From contig MSJI02000420.1 of NCBI GenBank assembly GCA_001931905.2, positions 1 through 22,658 of the forward strand: 22,658 bases of DNA, in the 5' to 3' direction. The position numbers and the translations under genes were made by a program. Under the pieces are notes generated by a model. The model was not told the DNA's origin, did not search any database, and was given only the letters and a program-made list of their open reading frames with translations. Positions 1 to 11,184 of this stretch are shown here, piece by piece. The DNA comes from Cladosporium sp. IMV 00045. Taxonomy: Eukaryota; Ascomycota; Dothideomycetes; Cladosporiales; Cladosporiaceae. Numbering within the stretch: position 1 is the first letter of the stretch; each line of letters opens with the position of its first letter.

Positions 1-1316
<1,316 letters not shown>

Positions 1317-1889
1317 ATTCGTTTCACGAACCTCACGACCTAATCCTTTGCTGTTATCGGAGTAATGTTCCAGATGGAGAGAGCAGTCATGCATTCAGGC
1401 GCGTCTATGGACTGAAGGGAAAGATGGATAGAGTGTTCTAGTAGCCCTTTTCTCTTTTTTTCTGGAAACTCTTGCTGTTTGGCTGGTCGCCTCTTATCGA
1501 GTGTGGTTGTGCTAGAGTAGGCAATTCAGAGTTTCCCTGTTATGTTATGCCTTTCCGGGCAGTATGAGAATAATTTCCTTGCATATCGTGACGTTTTCAA
1601 CATCTCCTTTTCTGAAAATTTGCATAGACCTTGCGTTTGTCCGTCAATCCCCTACTCTCGTTTCTTGACCATCTCATCAGTAAATGAATCCGGATTGGCT
1701 ACATGTATGGGGTGACGATGGCCGAGGCTGGGGAACGACCTAAAGACCCGCTTTAATCTGGCCACTTGGAGCATTGGCAAGTACGTAGCTTCTATCATAT
1801 TCTCCAGCTCGCCGCCAAACACATCCCACCATTCACTCACACCCCTTTACCTTACTCTCTCCCCCATCACCCTATACTGCCAAGGCAAC
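1317..1889. other. Intergenic: CDC48 3' region and IRC22 promoter
   Basis: No supportable gene. It holds the 3' UTR of CDC48, including a pyrimidine run near 1449-1461, and the promoter of the next gene. The CT-rich, purine-poor stretch just before the ATG at 1890 (about 1826-1880) is typical of fungal 5' leaders. No clear TATA box was seen. Confidence 0.5.
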
Positions 1890-2868
1890 ATGGTATCCTT
1901 GAAGCTCACCACCCTTGCCCTTGCGGCTTTCCACGCCGTCAGCACTGTTGCTCAAATCCCTGAGGGCATCCAGGTATGCCGAACCCATGAAGCATCAACA
2001 TCATCGATCTCCCACTAACAATCTTCACAGGTCGAAGAGATCGAGGAAGAAGTCGAAGACCCTACCCAGCAGCAGACGCCCAACATCAATGTCGACATCA
2101 CCACTTCTTTCCCTCAAGCCGAGATCTTCGGCGTGAAGCTTGTCAACGGCCACCCCACCCGCGCCGTCCTCGATGTTCACAACCAGGAGCCCGAGGCCAT
2201 CCAGGTCCTGATTGTCGGCGGTTCCCTCACCACTCCCGTCGATGTTCCCGGCGCGCCTGAGGTTCCTGTCATTCTGCGCAACCTCACCACCCAGCGCTAT
2301 GGCGTCTCCATCCCCGCTGGAGAGCGCGAGTCTCTGACCTACTCCTTCGCGACTGAGATGCACCCCCAGGATCTCCGCCTCAACCTCGCCGCTGTTCTGC
2401 AGAGCTCTGCTGGACAGGTCTACACCCGTCAGGTCTACAACGAGACCGTCAGCGTTGTCGAGGCTCCCGTTAGCTTCTTCGACCCGCAAATGTGAGTTTC
2501 CCAGTCATCTCGTAAAATAATCGTCAGAACGACAAATCCTAACATAATCCCGCCACAGCATCTTCCTCTACCTCTTCCTCCTCGCCGCTTTCGGCGGCAC
2601 CTGCTACTTCATCTACAACACCTGGATTACCACTCTCTTCCCCCAGAAGCGCCGCGGCGGCAAGGGCGGCGAGCGCGCTCAGCGCTCTTCCGGCCAAACC
2701 AAGAAGGTCGACCCCGCCGACCAGGTCTCCGTTGTTGGCGCTGACGGCCCCGCCGTCGCCACCGGCGCGAAGGGCTTTGACCAGAGCTGGATCCCTGCCG
2801 GCCACCTGCAGCGCCCTGAGGCCAGGAGGGTCGGAAGTGGACGCTCCAAGAGCAAGCAGGCTTCGTAG
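1890..2868 (+). CDS. Irc22-like / TRAP-alpha family ER membrane protein
   Basis: Three exons (1890-1973, 2031-2491, 2559-2868) encode 284 residues. The introns (57 and 67 nt) have GTATGC and GTGAGT donors and CACAG acceptors. Residues 1-22 form a signal peptide (hydrophobic LTTLALAAF core, cleavage near AQ). An acidic stretch (EEIEEEVED) follows, then a beta-rich lumenal domain (about 40-175) whose N-glycosylation sequons include NLT and NET. A single transmembrane helix lies at about 182-205. The basic cytosolic tail ends with a GFDQSWIPAGHL segment and RPEARR...GRSKSK. This layout and tail match fungal Irc22 proteins, which belong to the translocon-associated protein alpha (SSR1) family at the Sec61 translocon. 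The biochemical role in fungi is poorly defined. The ATG at 1890 is chosen because it alone gives the signal peptide. Confidence 0.88.
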
Positions 2869-3372
2869 AGGCCTTTGCTTGTTTGAAAGCAGAGTGTGGA
2901 AATTCGGAAGGGACACCTAGAAGAGGAGGCGCCTAATGGCTGGTTGGGATTTGGAACACTACATGTAGTGGGTCTCTGGAAAAGAGCATATACAGCGAGA
3001 CCTTTTACGGGCGCGGATACCCAGCTTGGAGTAAAAGTTGGATACTGCCCAGCAATTGGATTCTGTAGGATTAGAAAATGACGAGAAATCTTGAAGAAAC
3101 ATGAACACGAATTCATTCAAAGCACACCTGCTAAAGCTCTCAGATGTCGTACTAGACGTATATTCGACGCTGATCAGTCTGCTGAGTCTGCGTAATTCAG
3201 CACATCCCAAGAGATCATTGACAGCGACATCTGCTGCGTTTCCTGCATTCAATTTCCCACAGGATTGGGGTCTCCTCGTAGATCTTGCAACTGTACCCGA
3301 ATCCTAGAGCCGTCACCAAAAAGACGGAAGAATGCCTTCGACACGTCCGATGTTCAAGTCCCAAGAAAAAGC
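2869..3372. other. Intergenic between IRC22-like gene and tRNA-Val
   Basis: 3' UTR of the IRC22-like gene and spacer. Only short open frames without protein-like composition occur. A GAAGA/AAGA-rich purine stretch precedes the tRNA terminator. I see no gene here. Confidence 0.5.
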
Positions 3373-3378
3373 AAAAAA
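3373..3378 (-). terminator. RNA polymerase III terminator of tRNA-Val
   Basis: Six A residues on the given strand read as TTTTTT on the minus strand, 22 nt beyond the tRNA 3' end. A second T5 run follows at 3366-3370. Oligo-T is the Pol III termination signal. Confidence 0.7.
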
Positions 3379-3399
3379 GAATGAAGATGTATCATCTGT

Positions 3400-3500
3400 T
3401 ACAAACCCCCGGAATCGAACCGGGAACCTTCTGTGCTGCCATCAGCGCTAATGTTGCAACTATTGTTAGACAGAAATCATAACCGCTAGACCAGGCTTGC
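3400..3500 (-). tRNA. tRNA-Val(AAC) with a 28-nt intron
   Basis: Read on the minus strand from 3500. The acceptor GCAAGCC pairs with GGTTTGT (two G.U pairs). The D arm GTCTAGCGGTTATGAT matches the A box and is typical of fungal tRNA-Val. The anticodon stem TCTGT (3474-3470) pairs perfectly with ACAGA (3434-3430). The T arm CCCGG-TTCGATT-CCGGG (3424-3408) contains the B box. The discriminator is A (3400), and CCA is not encoded. The loop reads C-U-AAC-A and then a 28-nt intron (3463-3436) at the canonical position after base 37. The spliced RNA is 73 nt. The anticodon AAC (given strand 3465-3467) decodes GUU, and GUC/GUA after A34-to-inosine editing. Confidence 0.93.
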
Positions 3501-4042
3501 TTGTGTTACAATTAGGTAATTGATGAGTAAGCTTGTGTAGTTGCAAATAATAGCATCAAAACCTTTGCTTCCATCTATTGTCAGTATAGCAAATGGACTG
3601 TCTGCTAACATTGAAGGTAGATACCTATCATGAAATGTCCTGCTATGCCTCATATGACATGCTCTTTATTGGCTTTTCTTGGGGTCTTGAGTGTCGCTGC
3701 ATGCCGGATGCCTGGCCTTCCGCGTTCCGTTGGCTTCGGCGGTTATTTGGAAAACGCGACGCCTGTAAAACGGACTCCCACTAACCCATCACAACAAGTC
3801 GGAGACTATGACACCCGTTCTCCCGGCGATGGAATGCAGCATCAAGGCAATCTAGCAAGACCACACTTGCTCACACCAGATGCTGCCAACGACGTTCGCT
3901 CGGACTGCCGATGTCTGTTCCGAATTCCGGATGGACCACCTCCACACGGAATCGAGGAGATGAAACACCGGGTATAAAGCAGTTGTTGTTGTTGCGCATA
4001 CGGTTTCAATCATTCTTACGATCATATTGAGCAGCCGAAGTG
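3501..4042. other. Intergenic: upstream region of the P450 gene
   Basis: A 115-codon open frame at 3630-3977 begins with a hydrophobic stretch but then reads as low-information sequence and overlaps the TATA box of the P450 gene. I treat it as chance. Nothing else is supportable. Confidence 0.45.
3973..3978 (+). promoter_or_regulatory. TATA box of the P450 gene
   Basis: TATAAA in the context GGGTATAAAGC, 65 nt upstream of the chosen ATG at 4043. Spacing is plausible for a fungal core promoter with a short leader. Confidence 0.55.
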
Positions 4043-5708
4043 ATGCCTTTCTTGTCCTATCATCATGTTGCCGTTGCCTGCTTCTGCCTTGGCCTTGCCC
4101 TCTTCGTGGTACGAATGCTTTTCCCTTGCAAACGCTCCAACTGCACTCGGCGGCATGCTACGCTAACATTAGCCAGATAATACTGCAAGGCCTACGAAAC
4201 CCGTTGTCAAAGATACCGGGACCGTGGTACACTCGCTTCACAAGACTGCCCCTCAAATTAGCGATCCTGACAGGCCGCCGGATCTTTTTCGTCGACTCTT
4301 TGCATCAGAAATGGGGGCCCTACGTCCGCATCAGCCCAGACGAGGTCGCAGTCAGCGATCCGGAAGGTTTCAAGCAAATCCACAGAATCGGCACTGACTT
4401 CATGAAGAGCGACTGGTATCGCCAATTCACGACACAGTCAGATCGCTTGTCTGTCTTCACCATGACCGATCCCAGACAACATGGGCTGCGCCGACGTCAG
4501 TTTGCACGGCCCATGAGTAAGGCGTACCTTCTTGAGCACTGGCACGATACTGTTAGAGACTTGTCTCGTCTTGCAGTCCGTCGGATGCATGAGACCGGGC
4601 TTGCCACCGATCGCCCGGTCGATGTGCTCCATTGGTGGACTAGTATGGCCATGGATGTGACTGGTCGCCTTATGTACGGACACAGTTTTGAAAATCTGGA
4701 GAGAGGCACAGTATGGCTGTCCGCTCAGCTTGATGATTACGCGTACAATGAGCTGACCAAGTGATATCTTCTGATAGATCTCGGATATGATGCAACTCGT
4801 TACTGAGAGAGTGATTGTCGATGGGATTGGCGTGGAGCTCCCAATCCTAAGAATGGTCGGCAAGGCGATCCAATTCCTACCAACCTCCCTGATACCAAAA
4901 TTATTCCAGGCGGAGAACCCTTTATATGAGCACGGCAAAGTGTATCTCGCTAGTGTCCAAGCAAGTGACACCTCCAGTAACATTTTTTCCAACATGGCCG
5001 CTGAGCTGGAGAAGCAGGACGGACTCGACGAGCGCGATGTTCAAATCGAGGCTTCTGCACTCATTGTCGCAGGTACCGATACCACGGCAAACACACTCAC
5101 CTATCTCGTCTGGGCTGTGCTCTCACGCCCCTCCCTGCAAAGAGATCTTGAACAAGAAGTAGCTTGCCTGCCTGCCGACTTTTCGGATTCGGATGCCGAA
5201 GGACTTCCCTTGCTCAACGCTGTCATCAAAGAAGCGCTGAGGATGTACGGCGCTGCTCCCGGTGGTCTTCCCCGTATGGTTCCTGCTACCGGTACCATGA
5301 TGGGTGGCAATTTCATACCGCCTGGAACGACTGTCACCACGCAAGCCTACACCTTCCACCACGATGCCAGCCTCTTTCCCAACCCTCACGAGTAAGCACA
5401 TCTACAATCTCACCCACGTGCTCACCACTGATGATGATGACGCAACCAGCTTCCTTCCCTCCCGATGGCTCAACGACGAAGTGTCCGACGAGGCAAAAAG
5501 GGTCTTCCACCCATTCGGTGCTGGCTCACGCATTTGTCTGGGCATGCACCTCGCCAATATGGAACTGCGTCTTGCTACGGCGGAGTTCTTCCGGTCGTTC
5601 AGGGGTGTTGCTCGTTTGGCTCCGTCGACCACTCCGGAATCTATGGAGATGGAGAACCATTTCTTGATCACCCCCCGTTCGCATAAATGCGAGGTTTGGG
5701 TTCATTGA
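4043..5708 (+). CDS. Cytochrome P450 monooxygenase (microsomal, fungal E-class)
   Basis: Four exons (4043-4108, 4177-4710, 4778-5391, 5450-5708) give 490 residues. The introns of 68, 67 and 58 nt all have GT-AG ends, and the first two have CTAAC/CTGAC branch sites. An N-terminal anchor (HHVAVACFCLGLALFV, encoded by exon 1) is followed by the proline-rich hinge LSKIPGPW. The I-helix oxygen-binding motif AGTDTT is at about 298-303, the ExxR motif EALR at 352-355, and the haem loop FGAGSRICLG carries the axial cysteine at about 434. All key residues are intact. The C-terminal segments (YTFHHD, FLITPRSHKCEV) resemble fungal families that tailor secondary metabolites, such as CYP65-type enzymes, but the substrate cannot be read from sequence. 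No backbone synthase lies within the window, so it may be a stand-alone or detoxifying enzyme. Confidence 0.93.
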
Positions 5709-7324
5709 GGAGTCTGGCTTGTGACGCCCCAGGGTTGATATGTAGCTGCTTCTGGCTTGGACTCTGGTCATTGGCTCAGCCCATGTGGTCTGGAAGGGCG
5801 TTGAGATGACATTGTGCCTTAATGGGTTTCTAAACATGTGAAGGGCTTATGATACGTCAGGGTTTCAAGACCACAATAGCTTTTCGCGCGACGATGTTGT
5901 ACAACCGAATGCGATAAGTATACCAGTGAGACATAATACGTTGGCTCGTGACCCAGAGCGTCGAGCTCCGAAGATGGAAGTTGAGGTAGACGGTATTATT
6001 GTTACCTCATGTATTGAAAACAGCTGCCTGCAAGTCAGCGGCAAGTGCGTCGCAGTGCGGTTGGTACGCTGACTTTGGATTTTCGATGAACTAATGAAGG
6101 ACCTTGTAACAACACGCAGAGTATTTACCGACTTCGCTAGCCATGTTCGATCCCAGAGGGTCGACAAGAGAGACCCCTAGGAGTTTTCCCTAATTGTTAA
6201 TTCGATAGTGCAATGACCATGTCATCGATGGAAGGCTACAAAACTTCCTTCGCTGATATTTTGTCACTCTCAAAATCCACTTGTACCCTTCCCGAACACT
6301 TGGACCAGTATCGAACTGCGAGTCGCACCAATGTCTGCTGAACGCATGATTTATACGCATCCATTAAGCCCTATTGCAGTTTGTGCTCTACCACTACGTA
6401 CTCTCACAGCTTCAAACCTTCTCAAGCTGCGTCTTCGTTGCGTATCAAAGATCAAAACAGAATGGAATTCGATCCCGAACATGGCCTGGCACTCTTGGCT
6501 GATCTCGTTCCTGTTGGCGGCGGGCACCAATGTCTGATGGACCGCTCATCATCTGACTGTGAAGGTGGTGGCATGGAGCGTCTAGCCGATAGCTTCGAAT
6601 GCATTATTGTTGGCTGACTAAACACCCACGAGCGTGAACCCTAACCGATCCAAGACTGGATTGAGAGTGGTGAGTAGAGTTGTGCAATGTTGTTCACAGC
6701 GCGGTTCATTCAAGCTGCTTAATATGGGTCAAGCATGAGGACCAACCGGAGATCAGATGTTCGCATCGCGTCTCGCAGTAGAATATGCAATCGCGTTTTC
6801 CTATTCTAGTCTAGCGATGGGGACACTGCGCGGTGTCGGGACGATCGGTCCGATGCAACTCCACATGATCGGTCCCTTGATCAAAACAGCCTTTGTTTGG
6901 ACAGCACCCTGGACGCAGAAAAACATGACAGAGCATGTAGTGCATGGAAACGCATAAATATTGATATCAGAAGCTCACATGCAAGTGAATTGCACAGCAT
7001 AGCTTGCGCGCTGGTCCACCACCGACATCGAGACGACAGCTTCTTCGGCACAACTTCAAAGGCAGAGATCTGTGTTGAAAGGTCTATCCCAATAACTCAA
7101 TTAAGTCAACAACGCATACATAACTGCAGTTCCACGACTTTGATCTCATTCAGCTGCCCATTGGATCATGTCTCTTTCTTCGGCATCTCCAACCTCATGG
7201 ACCATCGATTCGTAATACAAAGCCGCGAGCGGAGCTTGAAAGTAGATGTAGACGAGCGATGATCGTATGCCAACAAACTCAACCAAGCATGCAGAGATTG
7301 CAGACATGTGAGTGATACTTCGCA
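5709..7324. other. Long intergenic stretch without a supportable gene
   Basis: About 1.6 kb between the P450 stop and the promoter of the lectin-like gene. Open frames here are all short (at most 121 codons), overlap on both strands and have no recognisable motif or convincing splice pattern. A 9-base direct repeat, GATCGGTCC (6843-6851 and 6867-6875), lies close to the inverted pair GACAC/GTGTC near 6824-6839. This could be part of a regulatory region. Confidence 0.5.
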
Positions 7325-7358
7325 TCCAATGGCTCTACAGCAAGGCAGGACTCTATAA
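7325..7358 (+). promoter_or_regulatory. CCAAT and TATA elements of the lectin-like gene
   Basis: CCAAT at 7325-7329 and TATAAA at 7353-7358 (CTCTATAAAGG), about 100 nt before the ATG at 7457. The leader that follows is A/C-rich (CACAACACCACAACC), as is usual in fungi. Confidence 0.6.
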
Positions 7359-7456
7359 AGGAACGCACTTGTCGCCTTGCTTTCCAAACTTCTCTCACAA
7401 CACCACAACCTGAATCTTCATTAGCTATCCAAACTCGCTTTTCAAACTCATCCAAC

Positions 7457-8214
7457 ATGTCGGACTTCACTGGAGCTGGTCTTTACCGCATCGAGTCTGT
7501 GCTTGACCGCGAGGTCCGCTGCTACCAGAAAGCTGGGGCGGACAAGAAGATCGTTACCTGGTAATGGTTCCACTGCAATCACCCTCATGCCCGAGTCCGC
7601 TCACTTGCCTTCGACAATAGGAAGGCTGAAAAGGATCATAACGATGTCTGGGAATTTGCATATGCTGGCATCAGCAAGACAGGCAAGGATGAATACCACA
7701 TCATCAACAACAGGAGCGGCATGTTTCTCACGTTTCCGGATGGCGCCCCTCAAGGAAAGCAGTTGGAGGTTGCGGTCATGAGTCCTACTGACATGCGCGC
7801 TCGGTGGAGTGTAAGTATATCGTGCTAATGTTGCTAATGCTGGGTCGCTGTCTCATGTCCTCTCCCATGACAAATAGTTCTTTTGACTTGATGGGAACAC
7901 TCACAAGATTGGAAACTACCCATGCTAATGTCCCGTTCCGATAGGTGACCCCACTGAGGAACCGTACTGGACAGTACTGGTACGTAAGCTGAAGCCACGA
8001 CTAATGCTATGCTGACAAAACCAGGATCACCCCGGCGGCCAACCAAGGCATGTACCTCAATATCAACAATCGCAACACGAAGGATGGGACAGAGACTTGG
8101 CTTTACTCCCAGAGCAGTGAAATCTCTTGCAAGTGGTACTTGGCTCAGGCGTGGGACGAACGTGGAGCTGGCGTTCCTTTCAACAGCCCTGACCTCGGCC
8201 ATGCGGCCGCCTGA
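7457..8214 (+). CDS. Small intracellular ricin-B-fold (beta-trefoil) lectin-like protein
   Basis: Four exons (7457-7560, 7621-7810, 7945-7979, 8025-8214) give 172 residues. Introns are 60, 134 and 45 nt, and exon 3 is only 35 nt. Every junction keeps frame and ends at conserved tryptophans or serines. The protein has the repeating beta-trefoil pattern of RICIN-type carbohydrate-binding domains: an opening LYRIES, hydrophobic-polar strands such as DEYHIINNRSGMFLTF and GMYLNINNRN, and recurring W-x-(F/V/Y) strand ends (VWEFAY, RWSVTP, KWYLAQ). There is no signal peptide, so it should be cytosolic unless exported unconventionally. It lacks any fused catalytic domain. In fungi such proteins bind glycans, and some have defence roles, but ligand and role here are unknown. 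The assignment rests on pattern only. Confidence 0.72.
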
Positions 8215-8258
8215 TTGGTGATGCATCACATGGCCGAACTGGGTTGAGACGCCACAAG

Positions 8259-8783
8259 ATGCAGATTTTTGCGAACCTTTCGAGGACTGTGTGCCGAGGA
8301 TATGATCTCTCGGTAGTTCGATCAAATGACGAGATCGTTGCGTCTTGGTTGTGCGATTATCGCAAGCACTCCTCTAACTTCATACGAATCAATGACATTG
8401 CACTGACAGATATGCATGCCCGTGCGACTCACTGTATCAACATGCCGCGATCATGCGATATACATTTACTGTGCTTGCAGAAGCCCCCGATCGGTTACCA
8501 TTTCTTAACGACTCTGTACAGAAAGCCGAGTCGTCTTCACCATGTTTGGACCGAATCGAGACCTTGTCAATTTGTCGCTGCTTGTCTCGATGTAGTGCCA
8601 ATTATTGACGGGGTTTGCAAGGAAGGTTGGGAAGCCGGCGCTCGCGCGATCGAATCGATATCAGAAGGATGGGTACCCAAAGGCCAATCGAGTTGCCTGC
8701 TTGTTGCAGGAGTGTTCGCAATCACCCTTGTTCGTTTGTATCTTCGAAGCTGTGAGTGCTTTACATGGTGGACAATAATCTAG
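8259..8783 (+). CDS. Doubtful hypothetical ORF with a C-terminal hydrophobic segment
   Basis: An uninterrupted frame of 174 codons from the ATG at 8259, in the gap between the lectin-like and xylanase genes. No family is recognised. Near the C-terminus a segment (SSCLLVAGVFAITLVRLYL) could be a membrane helix. Third-position base use is close to even, unlike the xylanase next to it, which argues against coding. A GTGAGT near 8751 could be a splice donor leading out of the frame. I list it only because it is long for a chance frame, and it may be spurious. Confidence 0.18.
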   Translation: MQIFANLSRTVCRGYDLSVVRSNDEIVASWLCDYRKHSSNFIRINDIALTDMHARATHCINMPRSCDIHLLCLQKPPIGYHFLTTLYRKPSRLHHVWTESRPCQFVAACLDVVPIIDGVCKEGWEAGARAIESISEGWVPKGQSSCLLVAGVFAITLVRLYLRSCECFTWWTII

Positions 8784-9341
8784 GTAGAGAAAGAAGAAGG
8801 AGAAAAGAGAAGAGATAAATGTTGATCAACGAAATATTGGCTAAATGCGGGCTTCCCGAACCTCGACCGAGAAGCCGACGTCGGGTGTCGAACCATCTTT
8901 TGATCTCATCTCCGCGAAGCGATGTTTCAACTTGAGCTTTACTAAGACTAAAAGCATTTGCGAAGCGTTTCATGAAAACCTGTTCGAGCAAGACTCCCCT
9001 CTTGTTCATCAATATGTTGCCGCTATTCTTGGACTACGGAAGACCATGCTGGAGTTTCTCATCAATATGGTGCCACCGTGGGCGCTATCGCCCCAGCAGT
9101 TTGGCCTGATCCCTTTACATGGAAACGAAATACGCCAACACGTTTCAGCATATATTGCGCAAAGCTTCTGGCAAAGCCTATAAGACTTGGATCTTGTCGA
9201 CTTAGCATTGCTTGGTCTCTCCATCAAGCCCTTGCCCTCTCTTGCCCTCACTCTTTCAGCGACTGGTCTCGCTCCAACCCTAAGCCTCTCACCTAAGCCC
9301 TTCTTTTCAACCAATCCATTCATTTCACTTCTTGTTCCAAG
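8784..9341 (+). promoter_or_regulatory. Upstream region of the GH10 xylanase
   Basis: No supportable gene. GGCTAAA at 8839-8845 matches the consensus reported for XlnR-type xylanolytic activators and lies about 500 bp before the ATG at 9342. A TATAAG (9179-9184) 158 nt before the ATG may be the core promoter, and a CT-rich leader follows (9215-9340). A 112-codon open frame at 8845-9183 has no recognisable family. Confidence 0.4.
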
Positions 9342-10772
9342 ATGCGTTCCGATCTTTTCGCTCTGACAGCCGCAGTCGCCGGGTGCGCTGCTGCCGCCCC
9401 TACTGCCCAGCCGCAATGGCAATGGGGTAGCTGGGGAAGCAATGGAGGATGGGGTCAAGCTCCCCCACCTGCCAACGGTGGTGCGGCGGCGCCCAGCGGT
9501 GTCTCTTCGTCGCCTGAGGCTTCGTCTCCTGCGGCATCACCTGCAGCACCGTCTGGTACGGGTATCTCTGCTCCTATCGGCACTGGCATTGCTGGTACTG
9601 GTACGGCTCCCATTCGTGCTGCGGCCACCGGCGTTGGATCCCAGGCTCCTGCCTCAAACTCGTCCAGCTCGGCTGGTGGCAACACTGGCGAGTCGAGCGA
9701 CGCTCAGGGCCTGAATGCTTTGTTCGTCGCCAAGGGCAAGCAGTACTACGGCACCTGCGCCGACCCCGGCACTCTGAGCTCGTCCGAGACTACGGACATC
9801 ATCAACTCTGCCTTTGGCCAGATTACTCCGGAGAACAGCATGAAATGGGATGCCCTTGAGGCTACCCGTGGTCAGTTCACCTTCGACACTGCCGACCAGA
9901 CCGCCGATTTCGCTGCGGAGAACGGAAAGCTGCTCAGATGCCACACTCTTGTCTGGCACTCTCAGCTCCCAAGCTGGGTTGAAGGCATTACTGACAAGGC
10001 TGAGCTGACTGAAGTGATTGAGAACCACATCGCGGAGGTTGCCGGCCACTTCAAGGGCAAGTGCTTCGCTTGGGTATGCCGATTTTCGATGTTGAAAGAA
10101 TTTCTGTATGATGCAAGACTGACATCTGGCTAGGACGTCGTCAACGAGATCTTCGCCGAAGACGGTACCCTTCGTGACTCTGTCTTCTCCCGTGTCTTGG
10201 GCGAGGATTTTGTCAGCATTGCCTTCAACGCCGCCAAGGAGGCCGCCCCCGACGCGAAACTCTACATCAACGATTACAACCTCGACTCTGCCACTTACCC
10301 CAAGCTTACTGGTCTTGCCGCCAAGGTTGAGGAGTGGATTGCTGCTGGTGTTCCTATTGATGGTAAGCTCGGCCAGCTACCGTCATATTCATGTCCGGTC
10401 ACTAACAGTACTTCACAGGCATCGGCTCCCAGTCTCACTTGTCTGATGCCAGCGGCACTGCCGACGCCCTCAAGGCTCTTGCTGCTGTCGCACCCGAGGT
10501 TGCTGTTACTGAGTTGGATATTGCTGGTGCTTCTGCCGAGGACTACCAGACCGTTGCTCAGGCTTGCTTGGACCTTGAGAACTGCGTTGGCATCACTGCC
10601 TGGTATGTGAATTTAGCACTGTTTCTACAATGACCCACTGAGCTGACTGAACTTTTCTAGGGGTGTTTCTGATGCCCAGTCCTGGAGGCCCGGTGAGAAC
10701 CCGCTTCTTTTCGACGGAAGCTTCCAGCCCAAGGAGGCGTACACTTCCCTGGTCAACTTCCTGCAGGGTTAG
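9342..10772 (+). CDS. Secreted GH10 endo-1,4-beta-xylanase
   Basis: Four exons (9342-10073, 10134-10362, 10419-10602, 10661-10772) give 418 residues. Introns are 60, 56 and 58 nt. A signal peptide covers about residues 1-19. About 105 residues of Trp/Gly- then Ala/Pro/Ser/Gly/Thr-rich low-complexity sequence follow, and then the GH10 catalytic domain (about 124-418). Family hallmarks are [28 protein letters not shown] with the acid/base Glu at about 249, YINDYNLDS, and VAVTELDI with the nucleophile Glu at about 352. The enzyme cleaves internal bonds of the xylan backbone outside the cell with retention of configuration. The first intron splits the W-DVVNE motif. The N-terminal region has no cysteines, so it is not a CBM1 cellulose-binding module. 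A GH54 arabinofuranosidase two genes away fits a role in arabinoxylan breakdown. Confidence 0.96.
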
Positions 10773-11184
10773 ACTTAACGTCATAGACGGCATAGTGCAT
10801 AGCAGAGCACGAGCGTCCCAATCATCAGCTAGTGTCCAGCATACAGTTGTTCTATTCTTGTCCGTCTTGACAATGCCTCGGACAGATGAACGAACAGGGC
10901 GGAAAAATCATCTAAACATAACTTACCTTTTAATCAATCGATGAATCACCACTGCCCAATTATACTGTCGATATTTGTTAAACAACCTATGACTGTTACG
11001 TCCCCGTCCACAACTCTTAACCTACATACATTGGCAATCATCGGAGGCAGAAGTACGACTTCGACCGACAAATCATGCTACCATTCCAACGTGGAGAGGA
11101 ACTCGATACCATCTTTCTCAACCAGAAAGGCCGTTTCACTTTTTCATCCGCCCTTATCTCCCTCCAGGCAGCGCCGTGAGCTGC
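10773..11184. other. Convergent intergenic region
   Basis: 3' UTRs of the xylanase (+) and of the unrecognised gene on the minus strand. No gene, repeat or RNA seen. Confidence 0.5.

Noticed and set aside
3630..3977. 115-codon frame with a hydrophobic start, possible small secreted protein
   Set aside because: It runs over the TATA box of the P450 gene, lacks a conserved cysteine pattern and has no splice or promoter support.
6843..6875. Direct repeat GATCGGTCC with 24-bp spacing
   Set aside because: Only two 9-base copies in a 1.7-kb spacer, no matching factor or gene nearby. Kept as a note in the intergenic entry only.
4043..8214. P450 and lectin-like gene as part of a secondary-metabolite cluster
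   Set aside because: No polyketide synthase, NRPS, terpene synthase or transporter lies in the window, and 1.7 kb of empty spacer separates the two genes.
8865..8960. Possible tRNA on the minus strand (GGTTCGACACC B box, A-box-like stretch)
   Set aside because: The T stem does not pair, no acceptor or anticodon stem can be formed, and no oligo-T follows at the right distance. Motif matches alone are not enough.
8845..9183. 112-codon frame upstream of the xylanase, faintly ankyrin-like
   Set aside because: Only one loosely matching stretch, no repeat structure, and it occupies the xylanase promoter.
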